Source of the DNA: Sitta carolinensis
Lineage: Eukaryota; Chordata; Aves; Passeriformes; Sittidae
Assembly: GCA_032173965.1 (NCBI GenBank)
Contig: CM063283.1
Coordinates: 83,082,743-83,146,742, forward strand
Direction: 5' to 3'
Length of the DNA: 64,000 bases
Part shown: in pieces, positions 27,101 to 42,100 of the stretch
Layout: the number at the start of each line of letters is the position of its first letter
Position numbering within the stretch: position 1 is the first letter of the stretch
Notes under the pieces: model-generated
What the model saw: the letters and a program-made list of their open reading frames with translations, nothing else
Told to the model about the DNA's origin: nothing
The model's database searches: none
Translations under genes and position numbers: made by a program

Positions 27101-30100
27101 TATTTCTGTTAGACCGTTTAGATTAAATATAATAAATAATATTGTTTATCTACAGTTTTGTATTTCTTTTTTTTATGGAGGTTTGTGGACATATGGCTTA
27201 ACCTAAAATGCCTGGAGGTATCATCTCCATGTATCTCTGGCAGAAGAATATGTAAAATAACAAAAAGCCTGAAATATTCTCCAGATTGACGGTGTTATTT
27301 TGTAGTTAAAATAATTTTTTCTTTCAGAGGAGGACAGTTGCCTCTCCAAAATAGAGATAGTTCTGAAGGACCTCAGCCCATGATTTTTTGCAGCAATTTG
27401 TCAGCTCTACACACCACACTGTGAAGCAATTGACAAACAGACTTGAGTAGAGTCTGTTTCTGCTAAGTAACTAAGATACTCTTTTATTCACATCATTGAA
27501 GCTTTAATATACTTAAAAAGAGTGACATGAAACTTTTGGCATAATTTATTAAGGCTGCATCTACACAAAGATTAAATATCTTGTTGCTTGACTGATTATT
27601 TCTCCTCTAGGCTGCTGCTTTGGCAGTGTGCCAGTATCTGGCTGTAGAGTCTACACATCCTTCAACTCCATTGTTTGAAGACTGCAGCTCTAGTGAAGCT
27701 ACAACACCCATCACAGTGCAACATATCCGACCCACAAAAGCGAAGAAACGCAAGCAGTCTCCAATTCCACCCCTCCCCATTGTAGTTCAACTAATGGAAA
27801 TGGGATTTCCTAGGAAAAACATAGAATTTGCACTAAAATCTCTGTCGGGAACCTCTGGAAGTGCTTCTGGATTACCAGGTATTTTGTTTAGAAAAATTAC
27901 TAATATTAGAAGAAGAAGAGTTGCAAGCTGATTAAAACAGTACTTAGGAGGGAGCAGTTGTTACCCTCTTTTTGGATACAATCTTAAGAATGTCAGAGAA
28001 TCGCTTGGAGGCAAACTGAGTTTGTTTTCTGTGTTAGGAGTGGAAGCCTTAGTTGGCTGGTTGTTGGATCACCCTGATGTTCAAATTACGGATCTTTCTG
28101 ATGCTGATACTATCTCCGATGAATATTCAGATGAGGAAATAGCAGAAGAAGTGGAAGAAGCTGAAGCTGCTTGTCCTGTTGTGAGTATTAACTTAGTAAA
28201 CCTGTTATTCTAGCTAGCTTCAAATTTTGTAATTCTTCCCTTTTTGGGAGAATGGCTAGAGTAGGACAACCTGCTGTCCCAAGCTTTCAAATACCAGTAA
28301 CAAGGATGAGGTTTGCCCTGTGTTTCTAAGACATGACATAAAACAACTGAGAATAATCCATAAATACTTTGTGAGTTAGCACAGGGGAGAGTAGAATGCA
28401 GGTAGATGTTTCACTGGTGGTAGCTCTAAGTATTCCTGGTACATGCTCTTAGTTTCTTCAAAAATAGTTGATAGTGTAATATTGGTAAAGGACTTCTCTT
28501 CTCTTTGCCCTTGCTCTGAAAAACAGATTGAAGGAAGGACTTAAGAACTAGTGAATAAATGGCAAAAAGGGCTATTAAATATCTTAGCCCTCTCCTTAAA
28601 AAAACTTTTTTCACTTACTGATGATAAAATTACTGCTACACTGCCTATTGAATGTGATAGCTTTAATGTGGATTTATATTAGTCTTCTGTTGACTTTCAA
28701 GAACTGTTTCAAAAAAGGATTTGTCAATAAAATTAAATGGGTTTCAAATTTCTGTTTTTCCTTGAAGGACTTAAGTTGAGTTTTCTTGCACATGTTGGAT
28801 TTTGTCATTTAAATTAATGCATTATATTTTGAAGGGAATTAACTTGACAGCTTTTGGTATCTTTATCAATATTTCAGTGAAAATCTGCTGTATGTTGCCT
28901 TTAATGGAAAAAAAACATTTAATACTCAGAACAGAAAAAAGTTTTCTGAAAATTTTCCTTACAGCTGGAATACACTAGTTCTCTTAAAAAAATAAACTAA
29001 TCAAATCTTGAAAGGAATAATTTTTAATAACTACAATTTTATTTTTTAGCTTGTTTTTTTTAAAGAAATTTACATCTCATTGTACTATCTAAAGAAAAGT
29101 TAGTAAGCCTTAGGTTAGAGATTGCCATTCACCGCTTTTTTTGTTTTCATTTTTTTCTTCTTCCAAGAAATGTCCTAAGAAGTGGAATGTGAATATATAT
29201 CTTCAAAGCTAATTAGAGTAGTGGCAAATCCTCTGTTCTCGTTTTCCTTGGCAATCAGGTTTCATAAAAGCAACTTGCAGCTTCTTTCAAACATTTTGAA
29301 AATTTGAATCTATGTTCCTTGATAAGTAATTTGGAGGGTAAATTTTAATTTAAAATCAAGTAGATCATAAATGTTATCCTTACAGTGAGTTGAACCTGTT
29401 GAAGTTTTTTTCCTTTTTGGCATGCATCTGGGATATTGTATGGGTTTATTTTTGTTGGGTTGTCTTCAGTCTTTGCCAACAGTTTTATTTATCTGAATTG
29501 AGAAAGAATTTTGTAATTGTTTCGTATTTATTTTGGACTTTTTTCCAGTCAAGTGGTGCTGTTGTAACAGAGAGCCAGACCTATAAGAAACGAGCTGATT
29601 TCTTAAGCAATGATGACTATGCTGTCTATGTTAGAGAGAATATTCAGGTAAGTATGAGATCAAAAGAAACATAGAAACTGCTTTCCTGTTGGTACAAAAG
29701 CTTTTACAGAGCTATTGCATTGTATTGTGCTTTTTTCCTTAGGTGGGAATGATGGTTAGGTGCTGCAGAACCTATGAGGAGGTTTGTGAAGGAGATGTAG
29801 GCAAAGTTATTAAACTGGATCGAGATGGATTACATGACCTGAATGTGCAGTGTGATTGGCAACAAAAAGGTGGTACTTACTGGGTCAGATATATCCATGT
29901 TGAGCTTTTAGGTGAGTTCACTTCTGCCTGCTTTTTAACTAAAAATGTGAATGGTAGCCTAAGGGAGATGTATTTTTGGAGTGGGAAACACCACTCACTA
30001 TACATTTACTTTTGCTTCTGCTAGGATTCCCACCACAGAGTTCTGCCTCTCATATCAAGATAGGTGACAAAGTGCGTGTGAAGAGCTCTGTCACCACACC

Positions 30101-33100
30101 CAAATACAAATGGGGATCAGTTACTCACCGGAGTGTGGGCATCGTCAAAGGTAAAGTGTGTTCAAAATGGGGCAGGGGGAGGTAATAAACTCAGAGCCAC
30201 GAGAATTTCTTCTAGATACACTTAAAAATTACACTGTTTTTTTGAGTATTGTATGATGTTAGAGAATATAGACTGCATTTGAAGTCTGGTGAATTCATAG
30301 ACGTATTCTGAGGCAGTCTGTTTTGTTAGCATGTTCATCTGTTTTTGAGCAACTTCATTTGCACACAGTAAAAGCCTTTAAGCATCTGAGCAGCTTCCTG
30401 TTGTAGTTCTCTTTTACACTTGTGGAATGAACCACAAATGGTTTTCCTTTAAGAAGTAATTGTAACTTGAAGGCTTCTTAGGGAAGCAAGGAGAAAGTGG
30501 GATGCACTGGTGTCAGGCTGTAAGGGATGTTACTGAAGTAATCTGTGGAACACAGGCTCTTTGAAGAGGTGCAGATTTTGGTCATACTGTGTATTTGTGC
30601 TTGGAAGTACGTGCTTGCTTGGGAACTGTTTCTAAAAAAGATAAAGAAATGAGAACAGAGGAATTCAAATGGAATGCTAACTACTCTAAGCACTTTCAGT
30701 TTAATTTTATAGAGATTTGCAACACCTTGTATTTTCTCTACATTTTTGTCACAGCATTTAGTGCCAATGGAAAAGATGTTATTGTAGATTTTCCTCAGCA
30801 GTCGCATTGGACTGGCTTGTTGTCAGAAATGGAATTGGTCCCCAGCATTCATCCTGGAGTCACGTAAGTGATGATTCACTCTTACTGTATAGGGATTCTG
30901 CTCTATCTTATTGTCTCAGTTCTGTAATCTTGTCTTATGTTAATGATAAACTTGTACCATATGTATATTGACTTGTTCTTCTCTTGTCAAATCAGGTGTG
31001 ATGGCTGTCAGATGTTTCCTATCAATGGGCCTAGATTCAAATGTAGAAACTGTGATGATTTTGATTTTTGTGAAACGTGTTTTAAAACCAGGAAGCACAA
31101 TACCCGACATACTTTTGGCAGAATAAATGAACCAGGTAAGTTTTGCAGTCTAAGTGTTTCTTAGATTAATTTAAAATGCATTTAAGTTGTTTTGAAAAAA
31201 ACAGTTTTAAATTTCAGCTCCTTACTATGATGAAATTAGTGTACAGATTGACCCCGTAGACAATAAAACATTTATAGCACTGCTACAATTGCATGTGATG
31301 GACTACAACAAAACATTAACCCCTAAGCCTTTTTTGTAGTGTTACAGTTTAAAAATGTCTATGTGACAGTAGCTCTACATGTCAGAATGGCATTTTTACC
31401 TAACCAAGAGTAAAATGTGTAGTTTTCCAATCCTTCTGACTTTTGCTGTAAGCCTAGATGTAGATGAATGTAATCCTCATGGTGCCAGGGACAGCTGGAA
31501 ATACCCAAGATGCCTTCTTATGCCTCTTGGCTCTTCAGCTGTTTTGCCTGTCAGCATGTGATGGCTGTTGTCTCATTTCCTCTGATGCTGAGGATCCAGA
31601 GGAGTGTGGTGGGAACGAAAAGCCTTTTAAAAGCCTCATAATCAGACCTTTTCTCTTTCCTAGGGCAAGAACATGGACAGCCATTTTAGGTCCAAAAAAT
31701 TTGGGCTTTGCATTACTGCAAAACTTGAAAAACTTACTTGACATTTCCTTTTATTTCTTTTTCATCCACCTGTTTAACAATTAATTTTATCCCTAGTATT
31801 TACAGGATGATACTGACTTCTGGACTAAATTTCTTTGTATTTGCACATTACCAGTGTAATTGTTTTGGAAAATGAATAAACCTGATTCCCCCTAGAGATC
31901 ATGAACGTGGATGATGGTTTGTCTAATAGGCAAGAAAGACATTCCTTTAATAAGTCAGTTGATATGGCTGTGCAACTAGAAAGTTGTACATCTGTAATCC
32001 TTCCTGTGCAGGGCAGAGGAGTTACAATATTTTTTTGTCAAGATTTCTAGATGCTAGAAAAATCAGTGAAGGGAAGTGGAAGTCAGGTTTTTGCAGGGAG
32101 GAAATGTACATCTCACTAAACCACCTTCCTCTGGAACAAGATTGGAATTTCCCTGTGTTCCAGATATTTTATTTCTGTTCTTTGCTAGGGGAGTTTTGTT
32201 GAGGTTTAGTTGTGTGTTTTTCATATGCTGTAGTAGTGTAAAATATTTGTGCACTGTGGGCCTGTGTTTTGAATTATATATCATCATAAATTTTGATCTG
32301 TGTTTTAAAGGGAAGGACCTTTTCTAGTAGCTGTCTAGTCAAGAACTTGGAAAGTTGAAGCTCCTTTTAAAAAATGAGCTATGCTCTTTAAGCATAAGTG
32401 TTGTGCAGTATGTAGCATCACCATGCCAATGTGACATGCACCCATGTTATAAATTTAGCCTAAATACCCAAAATGTTGGATTTGTAGCATTTCTTTTCAC
32501 CCTGCTTATGGGTTTCAAAGAAGCAATATTCTTTGAGAGGTGCATGCTTAATGTGTCACTTAACTGTGCAGGCCAGTCTCCCGTGTTCAGTGGGCGCTCT
32601 GGAAAGCAGCTGAAGAGACGGCACAGTAGCCAGCGGGGCATGTTACTGGATGATTGGTCAAGGATAGTCAAGAATTTGAATGTCTCCTCCTCTGTGAATC
32701 AAGCTTCCCGTCTTATTGATGGTAGTGAGCAGTGCTGGCAGTCTTCTGGTTCACAAGGAAAGGTAACTTTAAGCCTTGAATGCTTTATTCTGCTATACTT
32801 GATGCTTAAAAGGATTTCCCCAGAGCCTTTGCTTCTCCAGGCTGAACAGCCCCAACTCTCTCAGCCTGTCTTTGTAGGAGAGATGGTCCTTCTCTCTGAT
32901 TGCTTTTGTGGCCCTCTTCTGACTCACTCTGTCAGGTCCATGTGGGTTTTTTGTGCTGAGGGCCCCAGAGCTGGTTGCAGTACTCTGGTGGGGTCTCACA
33001 GGAGCAGAGTAGAGGGGGAGAATCCCCTCCTTTCACCTGCTGGTCACTGCTCTGTTGATGCAGCCCAGGATGCAGTTGGCTTTCTGGGACTGTGGATGCA

Positions 33101-36100
33101 CACTGGTGACCCATGTGCAGCTGATCATCCACTAGCACCCCCAGCTGTCTTTGTGGGGCTGCTCTCCAGCCTCTCATCCTCCAGTTTGTAAGTATAAGCA
33201 GGATTACCCCATCCCAGTTGGAGAATGCCACTCTTGTCCTGGTTAAATTTCATACAGTTGGTGATTACTCAGTCCTCTAGTCTATCAAGGCCTCTCTGCC
33301 TTGGAGGGAGTCAACAGCTTCTCCTGGTTTAATGTCATTGGCAAAGTTGCCTGATGTACATTTGACTCCTGCATCCAGATAATTTATAAAAGGCATTGTT
33401 CCTTAATTTTTGGTTTACCAGTTTCATTGGCCTGCAGCAGTGCTTTGTGACCAGCCTAGGCACCAGGATTTGCAGCTGGGCATATGTCCAGTGTGTTTTG
33501 ATGCTCTGCTGATGGCCATGCTGAGAATATCCCCAAGTACCCTTACGCCAGGTTTTCTACAGACTATAAACTAACATTATGTCCCATTACTTAACCTCCA
33601 GTGGTGCTGTGCTTTCTGTATTCTCAGTGGTGTTGGTCTTGGCTGAAATAAATTGCTACAACTGTTTCTCTTGTAATTGGATGTTGGACAAGCAAGAAGT
33701 TCACAAGGTCATTTCCCTTTGGCCAGTTGCCATATATTGCAGCTGTTCTGTACCATTTAGATGTTTTCCATTATTTCTTCAGAAATATCACATATATATT
33801 CTTGTTAGTCATACGGTGGTCATAACAGTACTGTCTAAAAATTAAATTCTGTGTTTCCACTAGCACTGGATTCGCTTGGAGATTTTTCCAGATGTTCTTG
33901 TTCACAGACTAAAGATGATAGTGGACCCTGCAGACAGCAGCTACATGCCCTCCTTAGTTGTAGTTTCAGGTATGTGTATATTCTCTAAGAGGTCAGAAAT
34001 TACAGGTATTTTTTGCACCCAACAGCCATTATTTATCTCTTTTCTGTAACATAGTCATCTGTTTAACATGCACAGTGCCTACTTGCGGAACAAATGCCAT
34101 ATCCTAAAATGTTTTTCATTCTGTGTTTTGTTTTCTAGGGGGTAATTCCTTAAATAACCTTATAGAGCTAAAGACAATCAATATAAATCCTACAGACACC
34201 ACAGTGCCTCTACTCAGTGATTGTACTGAAGTAAGTGAAATTTCTGTGAGCATTACTCTTGTATGGAACAGAAAATTATTGTGCTGCAAGAGATGGATGA
34301 AAAGCATTGTTGTGATCATTAAAGACTGGTATTTTATTTTTCCTCTTAACTCAGCAATACTTCTGGCAAGTTAGTAAAGTTAATTATTCTAAAAGGTTTT
34401 ACCATAATCACAAAGTAATGCTATAATACGCTTAGATATTTTAGGGGGTTTTATGTAAATCAATATACCTGTGAACCAGTAAGACATTCCAATAAACTTA
34501 AATTTTGGGGATAATTTTGGATAGCAGTTCTAATCTTTTCTGGCAACAGCAAGGAGGAATGCATAATGAATTCTATGAGATTGGGAGTGAAATTTCTCAT
34601 ATGAATGAGGCTGTATGCTAATGATAAAGCATGAATTATTTAGAGCTGAAACGGGAAGCATTTAAAGTGACAGATTCATTTTCTGAAGTGACAAAGTCAA
34701 GCAAGAGTTCTAATTCTTTCCTATGTTTTATGAAGCTACATACTACCCAAAAGATGTTAATAGGGTATTTTTCTTCTTAGTACCACAGATACATTGAGAT
34801 TGCAATCAAGCAGTGCAGAAGCTCTGGCATTGATTGTAAAATACATGGCCTCAGCATACTGGGACGTATACGTGCTGAGGATGAAGATTTGGCTGCAGTC
34901 CCTTTCCTGGCTTCTGATAATGAGGAAGAGGATGATGATAAAGCTAACACTGGGAGGTAGGTAACTGCACTGCTGAAGGTGGGGGAAATGGTAAAGTACC
35001 TTAGTGTCTATATATTCCTAGAACTCTGGAGATGATTGGAGGAAGAACACATTAATTAGGTTGAATGGTAGTAAAGAGAAATCAGTTTATTGGAATTGTA
35101 AGTAGATCCTTTGTGAGTAAATACATTCTCTGAGATGATCACACTGGTGAGGTGTAACATTTTGTGTGACTCATCCCCGTTTGCAGTATACTTAGGATTG
35201 GAAACTAAGCTAAAAACTTCACATGCTTGTATTTGCTATGTGGCTTGTGCATATTTACCACTGCTCAGCAAAACATTCTGGTTTGTTTTGGATTGTGTTT
35301 TTTTTCAACTGTAGTAGTGTAGTTTGAGCCCTGAAACTGTTCCAAACTGTAAAAATTAGTAAATACAGTAAAAAAGTGCCTATGCTACAGCATGCTGTTT
35401 GCTAAATGGACCATGTTTTCTTTTCTCAATATGTTCAGTCTTGTTAGAAAGAAGGCAGCTGGGCTTGAATCAGCAGCTACAATAAGAACCAAAGTTTTTG
35501 TTTGGGGACTGAATGACAAAGACCAATTGGGAGGGCTAAAAGGTTCCAAGGTATGTTGTTTTCACACCTAAGTACAAAAGAGAAACAGCGAAAAATAAAA
35601 TGCACGAGTTATACAACTTAAAACTAATTCAGACTTAATCAGAATTTTACAGTTTATTACTGAAAGCTACAGAGAGTAGGTTTTGGTGACTTTTTAGCAT
35701 TAGGACATGTAGATGTCGTAATGCTAAAATTTTTTATGGAAAATTGGAGAAAATTTGTATTTTGGTTGTAACTCTCAAATCTGGCTTGATTTTTAACAGC
35801 TACTCAATCATTTTTTTAGATGATAATGAACTAATTGTTTAAAAAATACGTAACACTCTACATGTTCTGTTCCTGATGAGTTTGCACACATAAAATAAAA
35901 CTTTTGGTGAACTTTCTTATGTATTGTACCTGGCAGTTGTACTACAGGAATTTCAGCTCAGTGTGTAGCTGTTCACATGTAATTTTAATAGAATACAAGA
36001 TGAGATGCATCTCAAATACTTAATCAATTAAAATATTATTCATTAATCTGAAAATTATGTTGAGAGCATTTCTTCAATTGATGTTGTGAAACTATGGTAT

Positions 36101-39100
36101 TGTATCCATAGAGTACCTTTGAAGAATCAAAAAGTTAACCTTTCCTGTATTCTTCAGTTTTCTCAAGAAAATATTAATAAAAGAAAGTCCTTTTTTATAT
36201 CACCTTTCATTTTTATTTAGGTTTTATATTTATCATAGTTTCAGCATTAAAATTTTTTAATTGCTTTTTGTCTTTTGCCTGGTGTAATATTAATTGGCAT
36301 GTGTGAAGCATATGAAAGTACCTGTTAGATTAGCTGGTTTATCACTTAAAAGCTCTTTTTTTGAGTGTGTAAAGCATTAAAGTGAATTGTAATGATTTTC
36401 ATTTCCTGTCCTCTCTAGATAAAAGTCCCTTCCTTTTCTGAAACCCTGTCTGCCTTGAATGTTGTGCAAGTAGCTGGAGGATCCAAAAGCCTTTTTGCAG
36501 GTAACATAAATTTAAAATAAGTATAATTATTTAAGGGCAGAAACAGACTTCTAATCGTGAAACACTAATGGTGTTTCAAACTTTTTTCTTCATTTTAGTG
36601 ACCGTAGAGGGTAAAGTGTATGCCTGTGGAGAAGCCACAAACGGAAGGCTGGGTTTAGGAATATCTAGTGGGACTGTGCCTATTCCCCGCCAGATTACAG
36701 CTCTCAGCAATTATGTGGTAAAAAAAGTGGCTGTTCACTCAGGTACTGACTATTGCTATCCTTATATATATAAATTTAGTATTAAGCCTGAAAATAGTTG
36801 CGTTTTCTTGGGTGCTGTGATGCCTTAGCATATCAGATTCTTCTTTTTTAAATAAATACAGGTTATTGAATTCTGTCTGTTGTATACAATATCAAATTAA
36901 ATCTAACGGTTCTGTTATTAAAATCTGTGAATTTAGACCATACAAGTTTTCTTATCTACTGGAAGGTAACTTTGGTATTTCCATTTGATTGAAAGAAAGT
37001 GTTTTCATTTTTAATATTTCCAAATTGTGGGTTTGGTTTTTTCATTATTTTTTCTTGGAGCTCTGAAAATAGAAAATTGAGAGATTATTGGTTTGGTGTT
37101 TTGTTTTGTTTTGTTTTGTTTAAATGTGCCAGGAGACCTACTGTCAAAAAAGTTTGTTTTAAATTAAATTACATAAAGCTCCAAAGAAAATAAGTAATGT
37201 CCATGGAGATGAAAGGCTTGTACAATGGCATAGTAGAACAGCAATGTCAAATTGCTGCTAAGGCCTGCTGCCTGCTTGAAAGCTCAAAAATGTAAATTTA
37301 TGTTTAAAATTTTAGGTGGCCGGCATGCTATGGCATTAACTGTTGATGGAAAGGTGTTTTCATGGGGTGAAGGAGATGATGGAAAACTTGGTCACTTCAG
37401 TCGAATGTAAGGATACTAAATTTGTCTGTATTTCAGTAAAAGATTTGTGGTGCATGTTACAGCACAGCTCACCTCCACCATTGACAACAACAGTATTTTT
37501 AATACAGTAGGAATAAAAAAATGTGTTGTAGAAAGACTCTTTTTTCCACAGTATATACCAATTTATGGTGCAGCATTTGTAGCAGGCTTCAGCCATTCAG
37601 AAAGGAGGCATGTAGTTAATATAATACTTAGAAAAGTAGATAAAGTCTTGACTAGTATTTTCAGATTTCACTGAAGAAATTCCATACTTTTGTACATGCA
37701 GTTTTTGGTTACTTTTATAAGGTATGGTTTTCAAAGGTGCCTTCAGGAGTGAAACCATAACAATTTTATATTCCTGACCTGTAACAGCTGTAACAGTTCA
37801 TAATTTAAGCTGTTTAGCCCTTTTCTTTAGACTTCAGTACAGACTTGCTAGTCATAAATAAACAACTTCCATTTGTTAGTAATACATAGTTTAATCTTAA
37901 ACATGACAGCTTTGAGAAAAATTTAAATTCTTTCAGATTTTACTTTGCATGTACCCACAGAAGGTTTTTTTAAAGAAAAAAACCTCTGATAAACAAAGCC
38001 CATGGGTAAATATTTTTCTCATTCTGATATATTTTGAGGACCTGCCCATAATACGTACAAAATTAAATAAGATGGTTAATATGTTACAGCAAATAAATGT
38101 TTATAGGCTGGGTCAGATTAATGAAAAGGGAAGTCCAAGTGAGAGCAGTATTACTGTTTATTGCTCAACTGCCTCACGTTTTATGTAATTTTACTGAAAG
38201 AGATTTGGAACTCCTGGGCAATAGGACATAGTAGCAATATTTCCGGAGGCCATGTGTAATTTTATGGAATCATGTTAGGGGGTCTGGTACAGCCAATATT
38301 AGAAAAATATTGAGTTGAATATTTTTTTGGAATTAAGAGAACACTTTAGCCACATGAAGAATAAATGTTAGCAGTACTCACATTGAAGTCTAACAGTAAA
38401 TTCTAGTTTTGATTTCTCTATTGTGAAGAGCAAAGTTGGGATGGGAGTGTCATCTCTTAATCTTACTGTGTGTCCACTGCTAATAAATCACTCAGCTTTG
38501 GGCAGTGACAGGAAATTTGTTTTCCCTTTCTGTTATGCACTGTTTAATTGATTCATCGTGTCGACATTTTGAGTTTCTTACCTAAGTTTGGCGACAAATA
38601 CCTAAAATATTCTTTAAATAAACTTTGAAGTAAATTAAAATGGTGTCAACTTTGGATTTATGGTGTTCTAAAGAGTATGTCTTGGAATCAGAGTGTTGCA
38701 TATTACTTTGTCTTGAGATTACTGTTAGTTATTGCACAGTTTGTGTTGCAACAGTTGGAGTATATTGTGTGGCTATTCTGTGATTAGCACAATGGATTTG
38801 TTGTTCATTTTCTCCAGGAACTGTGATAAACCCAGGCTAATAGAGGCGTTGAAAACCAAACGCATCCGTGATATTGCCTGTGGCAGTTCCCACAGTGCTG
38901 CCATCACCTCTAGTGGTGAACTGTATACCTGGGGACTTGGAGAATATGGAAGACTAGGACATGGAGATAATACCACACAGCTGAAGCCTAAGATGGTAAA
39001 ATCAATGTTTCTTATTTCTGATGAAATGCAAGCACATTTAACAAATGACAGCAACATGAAGGCAGTAGGAAGGCATTGTTTTGGTGTGGTCTAAATTAGG

Positions 39101-42100
39101 TTTTAGTGCCCATACCTCTATGGAAAGTAAAGCTATTTCAGAAAGGCCAAAAAGATCCAGTCTCTTTCTTGGGAAGTGATACAAATTGCAGCTTTCAGCA
39201 TTCATGTCCTGTACCTACTTTGATACATAGCTGGAAGCTACCGTTCTAGCAATGTTGGACTCTGAGCATGGCTGAATAGTTAGTTCTTTGCTCAGGCTAG
39301 GCACAATGACCAAGAGGAGTCCTAAGACTTTGTAAATGTTTGTAAGGTTTTAAAACATAATTTCTTTTGAGAACTTCTTACTTACTCCTTCTGTTTTGTA
39401 GGTTAAAGTGCTTCTTGGCCACAGAGTCATTCAGGTTGCCTGTGGGAGCAGAGATGCTCAGACTCTTGCTTTGACAGATGAAGGTAGGAGTATCTTGTTC
39501 CAGAAGCTTTCTAGCACATAGGAGTACTGTGATCATTGTTTGACCTGCAATTTGATGTTTGTTAGGTTTGGTGTTTTCTTGGGGTGATGGTGATTTTGGA
39601 AAACTGGGCCGAGGAGGAAGTGAAGGATGCAACATTCCTCAGAACATTGAAAGACTGAATGGCCAAGGCGTTTGTCAGATTGAGTGTGGTGCACAGTTCT
39701 CATTGGCACTGACCAAGTCAGGAGTGGTATGGACATGGTATGTTACATTCGCCAGGAAGTGCTAACAAAGCAGTTGCTCTGTGCTGTATCTTAATGCTTT
39801 TTTTGACTCCATTTGTGCCTTATCTGTGCTTTGTCTTTTAAACTGGCAGCTCTTCCAGGTGAGCTGCATCCATTCGCTCTAAGACTGTGCCTTGTATCGT
39901 GCTTTCGTGTTTACTGTACTCTGTTAGAATGTCTGGCTCCTATTGAATTAGTGGCAGAAAGGGAAGGTCATTTCTTCTCTTGGTCACTGTGAGACATGTA
40001 CAGGAATGTTACGAGTGGAGAGGAAAAAAGAAAACTTGAGAGCCATAGCTTGGACTAGGAAGCCTACAGCTAAAGCAGAGACTTGAGAGAGTAAGGATGC
40101 AGGAGAGTAAGGAAGTAAGCTGAAATTCAGAGCAGATGGGAAGAACTTCCCTGGGAGCAGAGAACACAAGAGCTTGTTGCTGCTCAGAAGGCCACTGAGT
40201 TGTCAGTAATGATGCCTTGGAGCAAGAATTGGTATGAGATGATCACTGAGAGCTACTCAGGTATGGTTTTATTTTTCTCCTGTTTGCCTGCTTGCTTCTG
40301 CTTTGTTTTGAAGACAAATCTGGCTTTTTGAATTTATAAACCTTTTTTGTAAAATCTGAGAGCTTGCTGCATGGCAGGTCAGCTTCAGAGCACTAATCAG
40401 ATCAAGGTCTTACCCCATCCTTGTGTAATAAGACTGTGACCTATGTGATGCATATCAAAAGTAAGTAGACTTAAACCAATCATTTTTGTTGCGTTGTCAG
40501 CAGTTGCTGAATAACACAAAGAGAAATACTTGAAACTTTCATTTTTACAAGTTCCTAGTATTGTTAAAGTAAAGAGAAGTTTTTAACGGATATGTTTTTT
40601 AGAGTGGCCATTGTAAACTGGATTTCTTTCTTGCTCTCCCTCCAATTTTTAATTTTGTAGTGGCAAAAGGAGCAAGAGGAAAAATAATTTTACAGTCTTT
40701 TAAGAACTCATGTCAAAATTCTTGTTTGTTCCTTACTTGCCCTAGTTTTTCTTAACACCGTTATGTCTAGTCAAAAATCTACTAGCTATTTCATGACATT
40801 ACAGGTCTACAAGGAGATTTTTTGGTTCATTTCAGCTGGGGATGGCTGAATTGCTTTTAAACTTTGATTCTTCTTGAATTTGTAATGGTTTGGGGAAAAA
40901 AACCCCATCATTTCTGGGTTATAACTTTACGTAGATAACAGTACTCTATATCGTGTTTCTCTCCAGCATAATGTTGTAACCTTTCTTCAGAAAAATTGGT
41001 GATGAGCAAAAGAACTGAGTGAGTAGTTACTAAAAACATAGTGGAAGAAATGTCAGGCGTTTTTTCTTCTTTACTGACATTCTTGGTAGAGGCATTTTAA
41101 GGTGTTTACATTACTTTTGTGTATGCTATTTTTTTTAATGCAGTTTGTGCATAACAATTTTGGAAGAATTTAAATTCTGGAGACTTGAAAATCTGTACCG
41201 ATGTTTCCGACAATGTGAAAAAACTCAATTCTGAAAACATTTTTAATTCCCTGTGTATTTTTTCCATGGGAGCAGACTTAAGTTAACAGTTCTGTCATTG
41301 TTAGGTTTATCCTCTGTAGTTAAATATGCCCAAGTCTTATCAAATCATGTGAATTTTGTGTTTATAATTGAAGTGTTTATTCAGCAGAGGAAATTAAGTG
41401 CAATACCAGTTGCTTTGCATATAAAAAATAGTCATAACTATGCTCTTCTGTATTGAGGTGAGAAGCTACAGTGTAATAGAACTGCAGTTTTCCTCATTCT
41501 TATGCTTCTGGGATTCTGTTTTGAAGCATTTGCTAGTTGTTGTGTTTCAGGCAGGGATAAATGAAGTATGTTCAGCTGGGGACCTGCATTGAAGAGGAAT
41601 GTGTAACCAGTCCAGTTGTTCTGAATGTTACATTTACTGTCTGTTGCAGGGGTAAGGGTGACTACTTCAGGCTAGGCCATGGCACAGACGTGCATGTACG
41701 AAAGCCACAGGTTGTGGAAGGACTGAGGGGTAAAAAGATCGTGCACGTGGCTGTGGGAGCACTCCACTGTCTGGCAGTCACTGACACTGGACAGGTATGT
41801 TGTGCATCACCCTCATTTCCCCCATGCAGAAAGGAATAAACTTTAGGAAGGAAAGTATAACAGTATAGGTAGTAATTGTATAAAATCAAAATTTCTAATT
41901 ATATTTATTTGCTTTTAAAAGTCATGCATAAATATAAGCATGATTGTAATTAAAAATGTATTAGTATTGGAGTTGAAATATTTTTTGTCATAGTAGCTTT
42001 TGTACTGTTTTCCTCGTATTATCTTGTGATCAGTTTTCTGCTTCTCACTCTGGAAATGCAGCAGCAGTCATAGTATTCTGGCCAGATTTTTCAGCTTTAT

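Noticed and set aside
32355..33191. A 278-codon open frame, the longest in the window
   Set aside because: It strings together intron, HERC2 exon 46 and an antisense CR1 fragment. It is not a gene.
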